From assembly GCF_003473545.1 (NCBI RefSeq), contig NZ_QUCM01000002.1:214571-278570 (forward strand): a DNA stretch of 64,000 nt, in the 5' to 3' direction. Source of the DNA: Clostridium sp. AM22-11AC (GTDB lineage: Bacteria > Bacillota > Clostridia > Lachnospirales > Lachnospiraceae). This document shows positions 54,513 through 64,000 of this stretch, piece by piece. A program made the position numbers and the translations under genes. How positions within the stretch are numbered: the first letter of the stretch is position 1; every line of letters starts with the position of its first letter. Under the pieces are notes generated by a model that saw only the letters and a list, made by a program, of their open reading frames with translations, ran no database searches and was not told the DNA's origin.

Positions 54513-55721
54513 ATGGAGCATTTAGTAAGTATAGTAGTGCCAGTATATAATGCAGAGAGATATCTTTGTACGAGCATTCATGCGTTGCAAAAGCAGGACT
54601 ATTCTAATATTGAAATTATTTTAGTAGACGATGGCTCAAAAGATGCGTCTCCGTCTATTTGCGATTCGTTTGAAAAGGAAGATAAGCGAATTAGGGCTAT
54701 ACATAAGACAAATGGAGGAGTTAGTTCTGCGAGAAATGCAGGTATAGAAGCAGCAACTGGAAAATATATAATGTTTGTGGACAGCGATGATCTATGTGAA
54801 AGCAATATAGTTAGTCGTATGGTATTTTTGGCAGAACACTGGAATGTTAATTTTGTTATATGTGGATTTAGAACAGTAAATGATATAAAAAGTGCTTTAA
54901 ATCCAATAAGACATGAGAATACATCAGAATTAGTGTATGCATTGTCAAAAAGTGAATTAATGAATTCTTTAGGATACATGATAATGAGAAGGCCTACTAT
55001 GTTTGCGCCTTGGAATAAGTTATTTGACCTGGAGATCATACGTAAAAATAATATAAAATTTATACCTACAGTAAGCTATGGAGAAGATTTTTTATTTAAT
55101 TTAGAGTATCTGAAATATTGCAATGGTGCTATAGAAACAAATGAAAAATTGTATAATTATATTTTACAAAATCCAGATTCGTTAGAAGCAAAATATAAGT
55201 CAGATTTATTTGAAAATCAGACAATGTTATATAAAGCTGCAAAACAGGTTATGATAGATAATTCTGTATATGAGGGAGATAATATATACAATTTAGACTG
55301 TTATTATGTACATAGGTTATTATATTGCATAGAACAACAGGATAATCTTCAAAATTATAGAACGAATACAGAACGCCAGGAATATGTTGCATCTTTTTGT
55401 AAAACAGAAGATGCGATCAATGCAGTCTATAATGCAAACTTAACAGGGGAACCTGCGCAAAGGATTTTTACCGATCTGATTAAAACAAGAAAATTTACAG
55501 AAGTATACGATGCAGTTATAAATTGCAAAAAGGGTATTGATGATGAAACTTATAAATTGAGATATGTCAGATATAAGATTCAAGATGACGGCCCTAATAT
55601 AGTTGGAAGTAGACAAAAAATAAAATGGGTGTTTTATTCATTTAAATCAATTAAGAAGTATGGCTTAGTAATTACATTGAAAAGAATTTCAGGAAAAATA
55701 AACAGAAAGTTTGGAAGATAA
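54513..55721 (+). CDS. Family 2 glycosyltransferase
   Basis: 402 residues from the ATG at 54513 (AGGA upstream). SIVVPVYNAERYLCTSIHAL, LVDDGSKDASPSICDSF, KTNGGVSSARNAGIEAATGKY and VDSDDLCE form the GT-A core. The C-terminal 160 residues are helical with no recognised domain. Paralogue of its two neighbours. Confidence 0.88.
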   Translation: MEHLVSIVVPVYNAERYLCTSIHALQKQDYSNIEIILVDDGSKDASPSICDSFEKEDKRIRAIHKTNGGVSSARNAGIEAATGKYIMFVDSDDLCESNIVSRMVFLAEHWNVNFVICGFRTVNDIKSALNPIRHENTSELVYALSKSELMNSLGYMIMRRPTMFAPWNKLFDLEIIRKNNIKFIPTVSYGEDFLFNLEYLKYCNGAIETNEKLYNYILQNPDSLEAKYKSDLFENQTMLYKAAKQVMIDNSVYEGDNIYNLDCYYVHRLLYCIEQQDNLQNYRTNTERQEYVASFCKTEDAINAVYNANLTGEPAQRIFTDLIKTRKFTEVYDAVINCKKGIDDETYKLRYVRYKIQDDGPNIVGSRQKIKWVFYSFKSIKKYGLVITLKRISGKINRKFGR

Positions 55722-55722
55722 A

Positions 55723-56730
55723 ATGGCAGTTATAAGTGTGATTGTACCAGTCTATAAAGTAGAAAAATTCCTGGATCGCTGCATTAATTCTATTATACAG
55801 CAAACATTTACCAATTTGGAAATTATTTTGGTAGATGATGGTTCTCCAGATAGATCAGGTGAAATTTGCGATGAATGGAAAATGAAGGACAAAAGAATTC
55901 GCGTGATACACAAAGAAAATGGTGGTTTATCTGATGCGCGTAATAAAGGGTTGGATGTTGCAACTGGTGATTATGTAGCTTTTATAGATAGTGATGATTG
56001 GATTGATCCAGATATGTTTCAGCTCTTATATGATGCAACACAGAAATACCAAGCAGATATTGCAGAATGTAGCTGGCGGTGTATTTATAGTGATCGAATC
56101 GAGGAAGAAACAGATAATACAGGAGAGTATATTGTTGGGGACAATGTATTTGCACTGCATGGAGAAATTCAATGGAAATATTTTAAACCAATCGCATGCA
56201 ACAAAATTTATGATAAAAAGATATTTGAAAATATAAGATTTCCTGTAGGTAAGCTTCATGAAGATGAGTTTACTACACATTTGGCATTTTATAATGCTCG
56301 CAAGTTAGTATATATTGATGTTTCAAAGTACAATTATGATCGGACAAGAGAGGAAAGTATTACGGCATCTTTTAGGGAAAAAAATCTGGATGTAATAGAT
56401 GCGTTACAAAGTCGTCTGGATTTTTTCTATGAAAAAGGGATTGTAGAATTGCAGACAGAAATGGAAAATATGTATTTCTGCGTGTTACTGGATCGGTTGT
56501 ATAAATGTTATTTATATGGAATAAAGACAGATCGTGTAAGAAAAATAATCTATGATACAAATGAAAAGTATTTTTTGAATATGGAATTGCCCTTAAATCC
56601 AAATTATAAGTATGAATTATCTATGTTAAAAATATCATATAATGTATTTATATTATGCAGGAAATATAAATGGTTTAATAAGCTGGTCCGTAAGATGCGT
56701 TTTATTATGTATGGTAATGTATGTAACTAA
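55723..56730 (+). CDS. Family 2 glycosyltransferase
   Basis: 335 residues from the ATG at 55723, one base after the previous stop. ISVIVPVYKVEKFLDRCIN, LVDDGSPDRSGEICDEW, KENGGLSDARNKGLDVATGDY and IDSDDWIDPDMF are textbook EpsJ-like GT2 motifs. It has an aromatic-rich C-terminal tail. Donor sugar unknown. Confidence 0.88.
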   Translation: MAVISVIVPVYKVEKFLDRCINSIIQQTFTNLEIILVDDGSPDRSGEICDEWKMKDKRIRVIHKENGGLSDARNKGLDVATGDYVAFIDSDDWIDPDMFQLLYDATQKYQADIAECSWRCIYSDRIEEETDNTGEYIVGDNVFALHGEIQWKYFKPIACNKIYDKKIFENIRFPVGKLHEDEFTTHLAFYNARKLVYIDVSKYNYDRTREESITASFREKNLDVIDALQSRLDFFYEKGIVELQTEMENMYFCVLLDRLYKCYLYGIKTDRVRKIIYDTNEKYFLNMELPLNPNYKYELSMLKISYNVFILCRKYKWFNKLVRKMRFIMYGNVCN

Positions 56731-56750
56731 ATGATGATTTTAGGTAGAGG

Positions 56751-57812
56751 ATGATTATAGAAATGCTTAAAAATATTTGGCCTATAAATAAATTATATAA
56801 TTTATCAGATCGTGTATATCAATTAAAAAGTCAATATTTAGAATTATGCGAAGCAAATGAAAAGCTGCAAAAAGAAAATGAGAGTTTAAACAAAAAACTT
56901 CAGGTATTAGAAGAAAAGAATAATAAACTTGAAGAAAAAAATAATGAATTTAGTTTAGAGTTTGCCAGTTATAAAAAAGAAGCCAGTGATTATGACTGGT
57001 TTTCAAAATTTGGTTATGACCGGATGATATCAGATCTGCAGATGAGTTGTGTAGAAAATATATTGCCCGGAAACAGAGAACGCTTGGCAGCATTAAAAGA
57101 TACCCATAAAGGAGAAAGTTGTTTTATTATCGGAAATGGTCCCTCATTAAAAGCTGAAGACCTGGAATTATTGAAAAACAATAATATTTTCTGCTTTGCT
57201 TCTAAACGTATTAATTTGATCTATGATAAGACTTCATGGAGACCGGATATCTGGGCTGCATCCGATCTGGATTATGTAGAAACCTATCTGGACGAAATTA
57301 AGGAAATGAAGGGTTATACAAAATTATTATGTGCACAGGTAATTACAAGACAAATGGGGATTGTGGATGATGCGGTTTATTATCCATTTGTCCAAATGGA
57401 AAGAAGACCACCGTGGTTTAATGCGGATATTATGCTTGGGGTACATTTCTGGGGAACGATCACATGCAAACTGATCAACTTTGCTGTATACATGGGATTT
57501 AAGAATATTTATCTTCTTGGAGTTGATAATAACTGGCCGGTGAGAAAAAATGAAGATGGAAAATATATGTATGATGTTAATGTAAAAAGCCATTTTGATG
57601 ATTCTTATTTTGCAGGAGGATACTCAGAAAAGTTAGAAAAAAATATTAATGATATGATTAAATCAATAGAGTATATGGATGCTTCATATAAGAGTGTTAA
57701 ATGGAACTGTGAACAGTTGGGAGTTAAAATATTTAATTCGACCCGTGGAGGAAAATTAGAAGAATTTCCAAGAATAAAAATAGAGGATGCAATAAATAAA
57801 ATACAGTGCTAG
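56751..57812 (+). CDS. DUF115-like (Maf/MptE-type) protein with coiled coil
   Basis: 353 residues. Residues about 20-75 form a Lys/Glu/Asn-rich coiled coil. The rest begins GESCFIIGNGPSLKAEDLELL and has WAASDLDYVETY, MLGVHFWGTITCKLINFAVYMGFKNIYLLGVDNNW, the pattern of DUF115 proteins related to motility-associated (Maf) glycosyltransferases. A sugar or nonulosonate transferase role is plausible, given the CMP-sugar synthetase gene downstream. A perfect 9-bp hairpin (57817-57838) follows, without a T-run. Confidence 0.75.
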   Translation: MIIEMLKNIWPINKLYNLSDRVYQLKSQYLELCEANEKLQKENESLNKKLQVLEEKNNKLEEKNNEFSLEFASYKKEASDYDWFSKFGYDRMISDLQMSCVENILPGNRERLAALKDTHKGESCFIIGNGPSLKAEDLELLKNNNIFCFASKRINLIYDKTSWRPDIWAASDLDYVETYLDEIKEMKGYTKLLCAQVITRQMGIVDDAVYYPFVQMERRPPWFNADIMLGVHFWGTITCKLINFAVYMGFKNIYLLGVDNNWPVRKNEDGKYMYDVNVKSHFDDSYFAGGYSEKLEKNINDMIKSIEYMDASYKSVKWNCEQLGVKIFNSTRGGKLEEFPRIKIEDAINKIQC

Positions 57813-57904
57813 ATGACTCCAACTCGTAAGAGTTGGAGAACTTTATATTTTAGAATTAATTTTGATAACAGAAAGATTGATATTGAAACATAAGGGAATA
57901 ATAA

Positions 57905-58474
57905 ATGATATACAGTAAGGATTATCAATATATATCAAAACGGACAAGACAAATTTGGGCTAATGTATGGATGCTATTAACACCGGTAATATTATTTTTG
58001 ATGATGGAACATATCAATAATCCATATGGTAATCTTAATATTGGGTTAAAATATTGGATTATTAATGTGGCTATTTTAGAGATAATATTCATATTTTTCT
58101 ATTATATTTGTTTTCCGTATAGAATAACCGTTATTATATTTTATGGCATTGGTGTAGTATTTAGTATTGCAAATTACTGTGTAGGTATTTTTAGAAATGG
58201 AAATGCAATAATGCCGTCTGACATACCAGCATTAAAAACGGCTATGAATGTGTCATCAAATTATAAAATAGAACTTCCAATTAATAGTTTTAAGTGGATC
58301 AGTCTGGCAATCATATGTTGTGTTGTCACAGTATGTGTTTGCAGAATGATAGAAAACAGGATGAAAATAAAGACCAGGATCTGTTTGGGAGGTTTAATTC
58401 TTGTATTGACTTTAAGCGGTTATATGGGAATTGATTTTAAGAATGGTTATTATAAAATAAACTTGGATTATTAG
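57905..58474 (+). CDS. LTA-synthase-like protein, N-terminal membrane part (ends at amber codon)
   Basis: 189 residues with about five membrane helices (WMLLTPVILFLMM, YWIINVAILEIIFIFFYYICF, ISLAIICCVVTVCVC, LGGLILVLTLSGYM), as at the start of lipoteichoic-acid-synthase-type phosphoglycerol transferases. It ends at TAG (58472-58474). The same frame then continues with EISNSYYKYGIPVTFLTL and runs without another stop to 59695. One base change (TGG to TAG) would explain the split. Most likely this is a nonsense-interrupted gene. Confidence 0.75.
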   Translation: MIYSKDYQYISKRTRQIWANVWMLLTPVILFLMMEHINNPYGNLNIGLKYWIINVAILEIIFIFFYYICFPYRITVIIFYGIGVVFSIANYCVGIFRNGNAIMPSDIPALKTAMNVSSNYKIELPINSFKWISLAIICCVVTVCVCRMIENRMKIKTRICLGGLILVLTLSGYMGIDFKNGYYKINLDY

Positions 58475-58519
58475 GAGATAAGTAATTCTTATTATAAATA
58501 TGGAATACCTGTAACTTTT

Positions 58520-59695
58520 TTGACTTTATGCCAAAACACAAAAGTGAAAAAACCGGAAAATTATAAAAAAGAAAGTGTTATAGAGGTATATAATACATAT
58601 GATGATAACAATAACCGGGAACAGAATATAACAGATGATAAAAGGCCTACAGTAATTGCAATTATGAACGAATCCTGGAGTGATTTAAATATTATTCATG
58701 ATTTTGAAAGCAATCCTGATTATATGCCGTTCTGGCATAGTTTTGATACACCTGTTATGAAGGGCGATCTACTTGTTTCGGTTCATGGATCGAGAACCTG
58801 TAACACAGAGTTTGAATTTTTAACAGGGGCAAGTATGAGAAATTTACCTAGATGGAGTTATCCGTATCAGCAGTATTCCTTGAAAACTTTGCCCAGTTTA
58901 GCACGGGAATTTAAAAATAATGGTTATGATACAGTAGCGATCCATCCGGGAAAACCAGAGAACTGGAATAGAAAAAATGCATTGTTGAATTTAGGATTTG
59001 ACCGTTTTATTGATAAAAATGATTTTATTGATCCAGAGTATATAGGTTATTTTATTAGTGACAAATCTTGTTACGATAAGATTATAGAAGAATTTAAAAA
59101 TAAAGAAAAGGAAAAGTTTATCTTTGCAGTAACGATACAAAATCATGGTGGTTATAACTCATCAAGATTTAATAATGATGAAATGGTACAATTAGGATCA
59201 GAATTAAATACATATACAGACGCTAGGGAATATTTAACATTAATTCAAAAGGCAGATCAAGCATTGGAAAGTTTGTTTACATATTTTGAAAAAATAGACG
59301 AGCCAGTAATAATATGTATTTTTGGAGATCATCAACCATATTTAGATGAGGAGTTTTATGAAAAGCTATATGGTCATTCTCTGAAAGAGTTATCTTCAGA
59401 AGAGGAGGAAAAACGCTATATGACTCCATATTTAATTTGGTCAAATTATGATACTGGAATACAGAAAGAAAGGAAAAATACAAGTGCGAATTTTTTAGGC
59501 ACATTATTACTTAATGCTTCGGGCATATTAGAAAATCCGTTTTATGAATATATTTATTCTATGCAGCAGGAAATAACAGAAATGAATAGAGATTATTATA
59601 GAACGAAAGATGGCGTTCTTCATAAATCAGACGAAGATGATGAATGGTTAAAAGAATACCAAGATATGCAATATTATGAAATGTTTGATAAATAA
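58520..59695 (+). CDS. LTA-synthase-like protein, sulfatase/phosphoglycerol transferase part
   Basis: In the same frame as the preceding gene, beyond its TAG. The alkaline-phosphatase-like catalytic fold shows VIAIMNESWSDL (metal site), HGSRTCNTEFEFLTG with the Thr nucleophile region, RNLPRWSYPYQQYSLKTLP, FAVTIQNHGGYNSSRF and IFGDHQPYLDEEFYE. In intact relatives this outer domain transfers glycerol phosphate from phosphatidylglycerol to a glycan. No ribosome site is seen near 58520, so expression may need read-through or re-initiation. Confidence 0.8.
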   Translation: MTLCQNTKVKKPENYKKESVIEVYNTYDDNNNREQNITDDKRPTVIAIMNESWSDLNIIHDFESNPDYMPFWHSFDTPVMKGDLLVSVHGSRTCNTEFEFLTGASMRNLPRWSYPYQQYSLKTLPSLAREFKNNGYDTVAIHPGKPENWNRKNALLNLGFDRFIDKNDFIDPEYIGYFISDKSCYDKIIEEFKNKEKEKFIFAVTIQNHGGYNSSRFNNDEMVQLGSELNTYTDAREYLTLIQKADQALESLFTYFEKIDEPVIICIFGDHQPYLDEEFYEKLYGHSLKELSSEEEEKRYMTPYLIWSNYDTGIQKERKNTSANFLGTLLLNASGILENPFYEYIYSMQQEITEMNRDYYRTKDGVLHKSDEDDEWLKEYQDMQYYEMFDK

Positions 59696-59739
59696 TTAAT
59701 GGGACAAGCAAAAAAATATATAGATGGGAGATTGATCTT

Positions 59740-60459
59740 ATGGAAAAATATAATAAAGATATTACCGCAGTAATACCCGTTAGAGAAGGAAGTACACGAT
59801 TAAAAAATAAAAATGTAGCACCATTTGCCGGGACTAATTTATTAATAAATAAAATTAACCAGTTAAAAGAGGTTAAGGAAATTTCAAGAATCGTAGTTTC
59901 GTCAGATTCTGATATGATGTTAGCGATGGCGAAAGAGCGAGGCGTTATGACTCATAAAAGATCTCCAGAGTATTGCGATGAAAAAACGAAAAGCTTTGGG
60001 GAAGTCGTTCGTCATGTAGCAGAAAATGTTGAGGGAACTCATATATTATGGGCAACATGTACTGCACCATTAGTATTTCCAAAAGTATATAGAAGCGCAA
60101 TCAATGAATATTTTCCTGCACTTGAAGCGGGATATGATTCTTTAGTTTCCTTTGAGGTAATAAAACGATATTTATGGGATGAGAATGGTCCTGTGAATTA
60201 TGAACTAGGAATTAAGCATGTTCCATCCCAGCAATTACCTAATTTGTATATTGTAACAGATGGAATCTTGCTAGCTCCACGTGAAAAAATGATTGAGTGG
60301 TCATATTTTCATGGTAGAAATCCGTATAGATTTATATTAGATAAAAGAACGGCAGTGGATATAGATGATGGATTAGATTTAGCATGTGCAAGGGCATGGC
60401 TGGATATGGATGAATCTGTTTCACAAATAGATCCATATTGTATAGATGCTATAAAGTAA
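59740..60459 (+). CDS. Acylneuraminate cytidylyltransferase-like protein
   Basis: 239 residues. AVIPVREGSTRLKNKNVAPFAG is the CTP-binding signature of NeuA/KdsB/PseF-type enzymes. VSSDSDMMLAMA, WATCTAPLVFP and DIDDGLDLACA follow. It would make a CMP-activated acidic sugar for the surface glycan. No NeuB or NeuC homologue is in the window, so the sugar is unknown and its synthesis must be encoded elsewhere. Confidence 0.88.
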   Translation: MEKYNKDITAVIPVREGSTRLKNKNVAPFAGTNLLINKINQLKEVKEISRIVVSSDSDMMLAMAKERGVMTHKRSPEYCDEKTKSFGEVVRHVAENVEGTHILWATCTAPLVFPKVYRSAINEYFPALEAGYDSLVSFEVIKRYLWDENGPVNYELGIKHVPSQQLPNLYIVTDGILLAPREKMIEWSYFHGRNPYRFILDKRTAVDIDDGLDLACARAWLDMDESVSQIDPYCIDAIK

Positions 60460-60521
60460 AGATAGTTGGTTTCTGGAGATGATAGGCCGAGTCGGTAATA
60501 CCGAAAAAGAGGTATAGCAAG

Positions 60522-61996
60522 ATGTTGCTTTTTCTGGAGCTAACAAATAAGGGGGAGGCGATTACCATAAGCACATCAATCAAATTACCTGTCGGAATTG
60601 AAAATTTTGAAGAGATTCGTACAGGTGGTTACTATTATGTGGATAAAACAAAGCTGATAAAACAGCTATTTGCCAGCGGTGGTAAAGTAAATCTTTTCAC
60701 GCGTCCTCGCCGATTTGGTAAAACCCTTAATATGAGTATGCTTAAATGCTTCCTGGAAATAGGAGCGAAGCCTTCTTTATTTGATGGATTGTATATTTCT
60801 GAGAATAAGCAGCTGTGTAGTTCATTTATGGGTAAATATCCCGTTGTTTTCATCACTTTGAAAAACGTTGATGGACTGAGTTTTGAGGAAGCGAAATATC
60901 GCTTTGTTGATGTGATTGGAAGTGAGGCAAGCCGCTTTAGCTTTCTTTTGGATAGTGATCGTATTTCTTCCAATGAAAAAGAAATGTATAAGGCGATTAT
61001 TTCCATGAGTGAAGGCTCATTTAAAATGAACACGCAGGTCCTTTTAAGATCATTAAAGACTTTATCTGAGTTATTGTATAAGCATTATGATAAAAAGACA
61101 ATCATTTTGATTGATGAATATGATGTGCCTTTAGATAAAGCTTTTCAGTACGGATATTATAAAGAGATGGTGACTTTTATACGTGGACTGTTGGGGGATG
61201 TGCTGAAAACAAATGATGCTTTGGAATTTGCTGTCTTAACGGGGTGCCTTCGTGTTTCAAAAGAAAGTATTTTTACAGGATTGAATAACTTTAAGATTTT
61301 GTCTATTACAGATACCAGATTTGATGAACAATTTGGATTTACAGATAGAGAGGTAAAGGATCTTCTTTCTTATTACAATGTAGAAGATAAGTTTAAAGAA
61401 ACGAAAGAATGGTATGATGGTTATCGTTTCGGAAATGTGGATATATATTGTCCATGGGATGTGATCAACTATGTTGACAGGATCAAGGATGACCCTGGTG
61501 CCCGTCCGGAAGCTTTTTGGATCAATACCAGTGGCAATTTTCAAATACGGAGGAGCTGCAATTCTTCTGGAAAGCGGTTGAAGAAGGAAATACGGAAGGA
61601 ATAGAAAAATATCTTAACAGGGTATTAAGTAACTCCGTCAGTGTATTTGATACCAAAGCCAGAAATGAGGAGAAAGAAAGTTCGTATCATAATCTGCTGG
61701 TTGGAATACTTACCGGAAATGCGGATTGGTTGATAAAATCAAATATTGAAGCAGGTGAGGGATTTGCTGATATTGTTGCAGAAACAGATGATCCGGATTC
61801 AGGCATTATTGTGGAACTGAAATACACAAAAGAATTTGAGAGAATGGAACAGGCATGTCAGAAAGCGATTGCTCAGATCAAAAATCAAAGATATTATGAG
61901 TATTTACTGAATGATGACAGACGAAATATTTTATTTTATGGAATAACATTTTGCAAAAAGAGATGTAAGGTTATTGTTGAAAGAATAAACATGTAA
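60522..61996 (+). pseudogene. Broken AAA-ATPase-like / PD-(D/E)XK nuclease gene
   Basis: Paralogue of the gene at 43197-44864. The ATPase part (KLPVGIENFEEIRTGGYYYVD, RPRRFGKTLNMSML, IILIDEYDVPLDKA) runs in one frame to about 61540 and stops at 61602-61604. The nuclease part (EAGEGFADIVAE, GIIVELKYTK) continues in another frame from about 61540 to 61996. Alignment with the intact copy shows about 100 residues missing at the junction (NTSGN directly followed by NTEELQFF). So an internal deletion and frameshift have inactivated it. The true start is unclear. Confidence 0.8.
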
Positions 61997-62117
61997 CTGT
62001 GAAATCTTCTTGAGATCCATGAAAATACTCTATAAAATCACAGAAAAGAAGTTGCCGGCAGAGAAATCCTTTCTTATAATGAAATATATAAAATGAAAGT
62101 ATTACGAGGTATATAAT

Positions 62118-63011
62118 ATGGCAGAACCGCGTTACGGTGAAGAACGTAAACAAATGGGAAGTATAGTAGGGGACCGGCCTAAGATATCTGTTATTATGGG
62201 TGTTTATAATGGTGCGGACAGAGTGGACGAGGCAATAGCGTCTATTCGTGTGCAGACTTTTACTGACTGGGAGTTTATTATATGTGATGATGCGTCTACA
62301 GATAATACCTGGGAGAAGCTGGTTGAGTGGAGCAAGATCGATTCCAGGATCGTTCCAATCCGTAATGAGAAGAATATGAAACTGGCAGCTACTTTGAATA
62401 AATGTCTGGAGCATGCTTCTGGAAGTTATATAGCTCGTATGGATGATGATGATTACAGTTATCCGTGGCGTCTGATGGCACAGAATGATTTTCTGGATGT
62501 GAATACTTATTATGCCTTTGTATCAGGCCAGGTAAATGGACTTACGAAAGAGTTTGGGATTATTGAAGATTACTGGCACAGAAAAGAATTTCCTGAAAAG
62601 AAAGATTTTTTAAAGGGCTCTCAGTTTATACATCCGGCAACGATGTTTAGGAAAGGTCCGCTTATGAAAGCCGGCGGATACAGGATCGCTCCGGAAACCC
62701 GCAGAATGGAAGATTATGACCTTTTTATGCGTCTTTATGCAATGGGATATATTGGCTGTAATCTTCAAAGACCTATGCTGCGTTATACGGTGGATTTTGA
62801 TAAGACAACCTATGCGCATCGTATTGATGAGGTGAAAGTCCGCTATCAGGGATTTAAAGCATTGGGACTCCTTCCATGGGGATTTATATATGTGATCCGT
62901 CCGCTGATCGTTGGTTTGATCCCACATGATACTTTAATGGAAATAAAACTGGAAGATAATGGCGTAGACCTGAGAAAGTATAGACGGAGACATAGACGCA
63001 GAAGGAAATGA
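62118..63011 (+). CDS. Family 2 glycosyltransferase
   Basis: 297 residues. KISVIMGVYNGADRVDEAIAS, ICDDASTDNTWEKL, NMKLAATLNKCLEHASG and RMDDDDYSYPWRL are the GT-A motifs of WbbL/CpsJ-like GT2 enzymes. The basic C-terminus (RKYRRRHRRRRK) may bind the membrane surface. One base separates it from the next gene. Its codon use is closer to the chromosome average than that of the 53-60 kb genes. Confidence 0.9.
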   Translation: MAEPRYGEERKQMGSIVGDRPKISVIMGVYNGADRVDEAIASIRVQTFTDWEFIICDDASTDNTWEKLVEWSKIDSRIVPIRNEKNMKLAATLNKCLEHASGSYIARMDDDDYSYPWRLMAQNDFLDVNTYYAFVSGQVNGLTKEFGIIEDYWHRKEFPEKKDFLKGSQFIHPATMFRKGPLMKAGGYRIAPETRRMEDYDLFMRLYAMGYIGCNLQRPMLRYTVDFDKTTYAHRIDEVKVRYQGFKALGLLPWGFIYVIRPLIVGLIPHDTLMEIKLEDNGVDLRKYRRRHRRRRK

Positions 63012-63012
63012 T

Positions 63013-63930
63013 ATGGTTGGAATTGTCATTTTAAATTATAACAGCTGGGCGGATACGGTTGCGTGTGTAGACAGTATACATGAAGCAGAAAAGAAATTGG
63101 AGTTTCGTATTTATCTGGTAGATAACTGTTCACCGGTGCGTCCTGAACCTGGTGTGTTGGAAAGCCTGGATAAAAGGGGAGTTATTTTTATCCAGAATGA
63201 ACGGAATGCAGGTTATTCGGCTGGAAATAACATTGGGATAAAAAGGGCACTTGAGGATGGCTGTGAAGAAGTACTGATCAGCAATTCTGATGTGCGCTAT
63301 GAAACAGGAAGTATATCAGAACTGCAAACGTATTTACAGGATCACCCAGATGTGGGAATTGTAGGACCGAAGATTTTTCTGCGTGATGGAAGTATACAGA
63401 AAGAATGTATGATGAGAAAAACGGGAATCAGAGAAAAATATTTGCTCAGAACCCGTTTTTATCTGTTTTTCCCCAGGTTAAATAATAGTTATTGGGGAAG
63501 AGAGCATGATTATGAGTCGGAAGTTTTTCAGGTATATGCAGTTATGGGGTGCTGCTTTATGTTTAGCAGGAAATGTGCACTGGATGTGACTCCGTTAGAT
63601 GAAACACCATTTTTATATGAGGAAGAACTGATACTTGGAATTTCCATGGAGAAAAAAGGCTGGAAAACGGTGTATGATCCCAACAGTGTGATCCATCACC
63701 TTCACGGAAACAGTACAGAGAAGGTAAAAGCATTTGCTTATACCTGCAATATTTGCAGTGAGATCTATTTTTGCAGACAGTATCTAAACATGAAAAAATG
63801 GCAGATACTGCCACTGTACTGGTACCGGTCAGTACTTTATGGGCTGAAAATGCTTAGATACCAGGATTTCAGAAAGTATGTTGGGGAATATGTGAAACGT
63901 ACAGGACTGGAATTGAAAAAGATATTGTGA
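63013..63930 (+). CDS. Family 2 glycosyltransferase (rhamnosyltransferase-like)
   Basis: 305 residues. GIVILNYNSWADTVACVDSI, VDNCSPVRPEP, ERNAGYSAGNNIGIKRAL and ISNSDVRYE follow the WbbL/RfbF rhamnosyltransferase pattern, with FLYEEELILGISMEKKGWKTVYDPNSVIHHLHG towards the end. The donor is not proven. It is the last full gene. The 70 bases to the window edge hold nothing recognisable, and the cluster probably continues. Confidence 0.88.
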   Translation: MVGIVILNYNSWADTVACVDSIHEAEKKLEFRIYLVDNCSPVRPEPGVLESLDKRGVIFIQNERNAGYSAGNNIGIKRALEDGCEEVLISNSDVRYETGSISELQTYLQDHPDVGIVGPKIFLRDGSIQKECMMRKTGIREKYLLRTRFYLFFPRLNNSYWGREHDYESEVFQVYAVMGCCFMFSRKCALDVTPLDETPFLYEEELILGISMEKKGWKTVYDPNSVIHHLHGNSTEKVKAFAYTCNICSEIYFCRQYLNMKKWQILPLYWYRSVLYGLKMLRYQDFRKYVGEYVKRTGLELKKIL

Positions 63931-64000
63931 TCCAAGAAAATTAGGAAAGGGAGTATCCTAAAGTTTGTGTAAACCTCCAAACTGATGTAAGATAAAATTA

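Overview
The window looks like a chromosomal segment from a Gram-positive gut Lachnospiraceae (Clostridium cluster XIVa type). The reasons are the order rpmG-secE-nusG-rplK-rplA with rplJ-rplL behind an L10 leader, a type III glutamine synthetase, a licCA fusion next to choline-binding-repeat proteins, AGGAGG ribosome sites throughout, and the codon use. The exact genus cannot be told from the sequence alone. No rRNA, tRNA, CRISPR array or insertion-sequence transposase was seen.

Layout. 1-4.8 kb: a DUF3810-like membrane protein cut by the left edge, a DUF6483-like protein, a Suv3-type RNA helicase and a uracil permease. 4.8-9.5 kb (minus strand): sfsA, then a polar amino-acid ABC transporter operon (ATPase, lipoprotein, two permeases) ending in a cytidylate-kinase-like gene. 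9.9-14.8 kb: thrC, fba and glnN. 15-21 kb: a choline island with a wHTH-LicC-LicA fusion, two secreted choline-binding-repeat proteins (one a GH25 lysozyme) and a polysaccharide deacetylase. 21-26 kb: rarA, rho with a low-complexity insert, and a phosphohexomutase. 26-31 kb: a CmpB-family membrane protein, then a plastic stretch with two tandem tyrosine recombinases, the remnant of a third, a 127-bp inverted repeat pair, a broken PBECR4 gene and two candidate structured RNAs. 31-39 kb: mreB, recD2, comFC and the ribosomal/secretion operons. 39-43 kb: two more secreted choline-binding-repeat proteins. 43-64 kb: an AT-rich surface-polysaccharide cluster with a polyprenyl glycosylphosphotransferase, two polymerase/ligase-like proteins, a Wzm/Wzt exporter, at least seven glycosyltransferases, an LTA-synthase-like gene split by an amber codon, and a CMP-sugar synthetase. 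Two AAA-ATPase/PD-(D/E)XK paralogues, one intact and one broken, flank most of that cluster.

How the genes fit together. LicCA would make CDP-choline for decorating an envelope polymer, and four secreted proteins carry repeats of the type that bind phosphocholine. The polysaccharide cluster would build and export a surface glycan. The receiving phosphocholine transferase (LicD type) is not in the window. The least explained DNA lies between 29.5 and 31 kb and in the paired cloverleaf elements after glnN and the phosphohexomutase gene.
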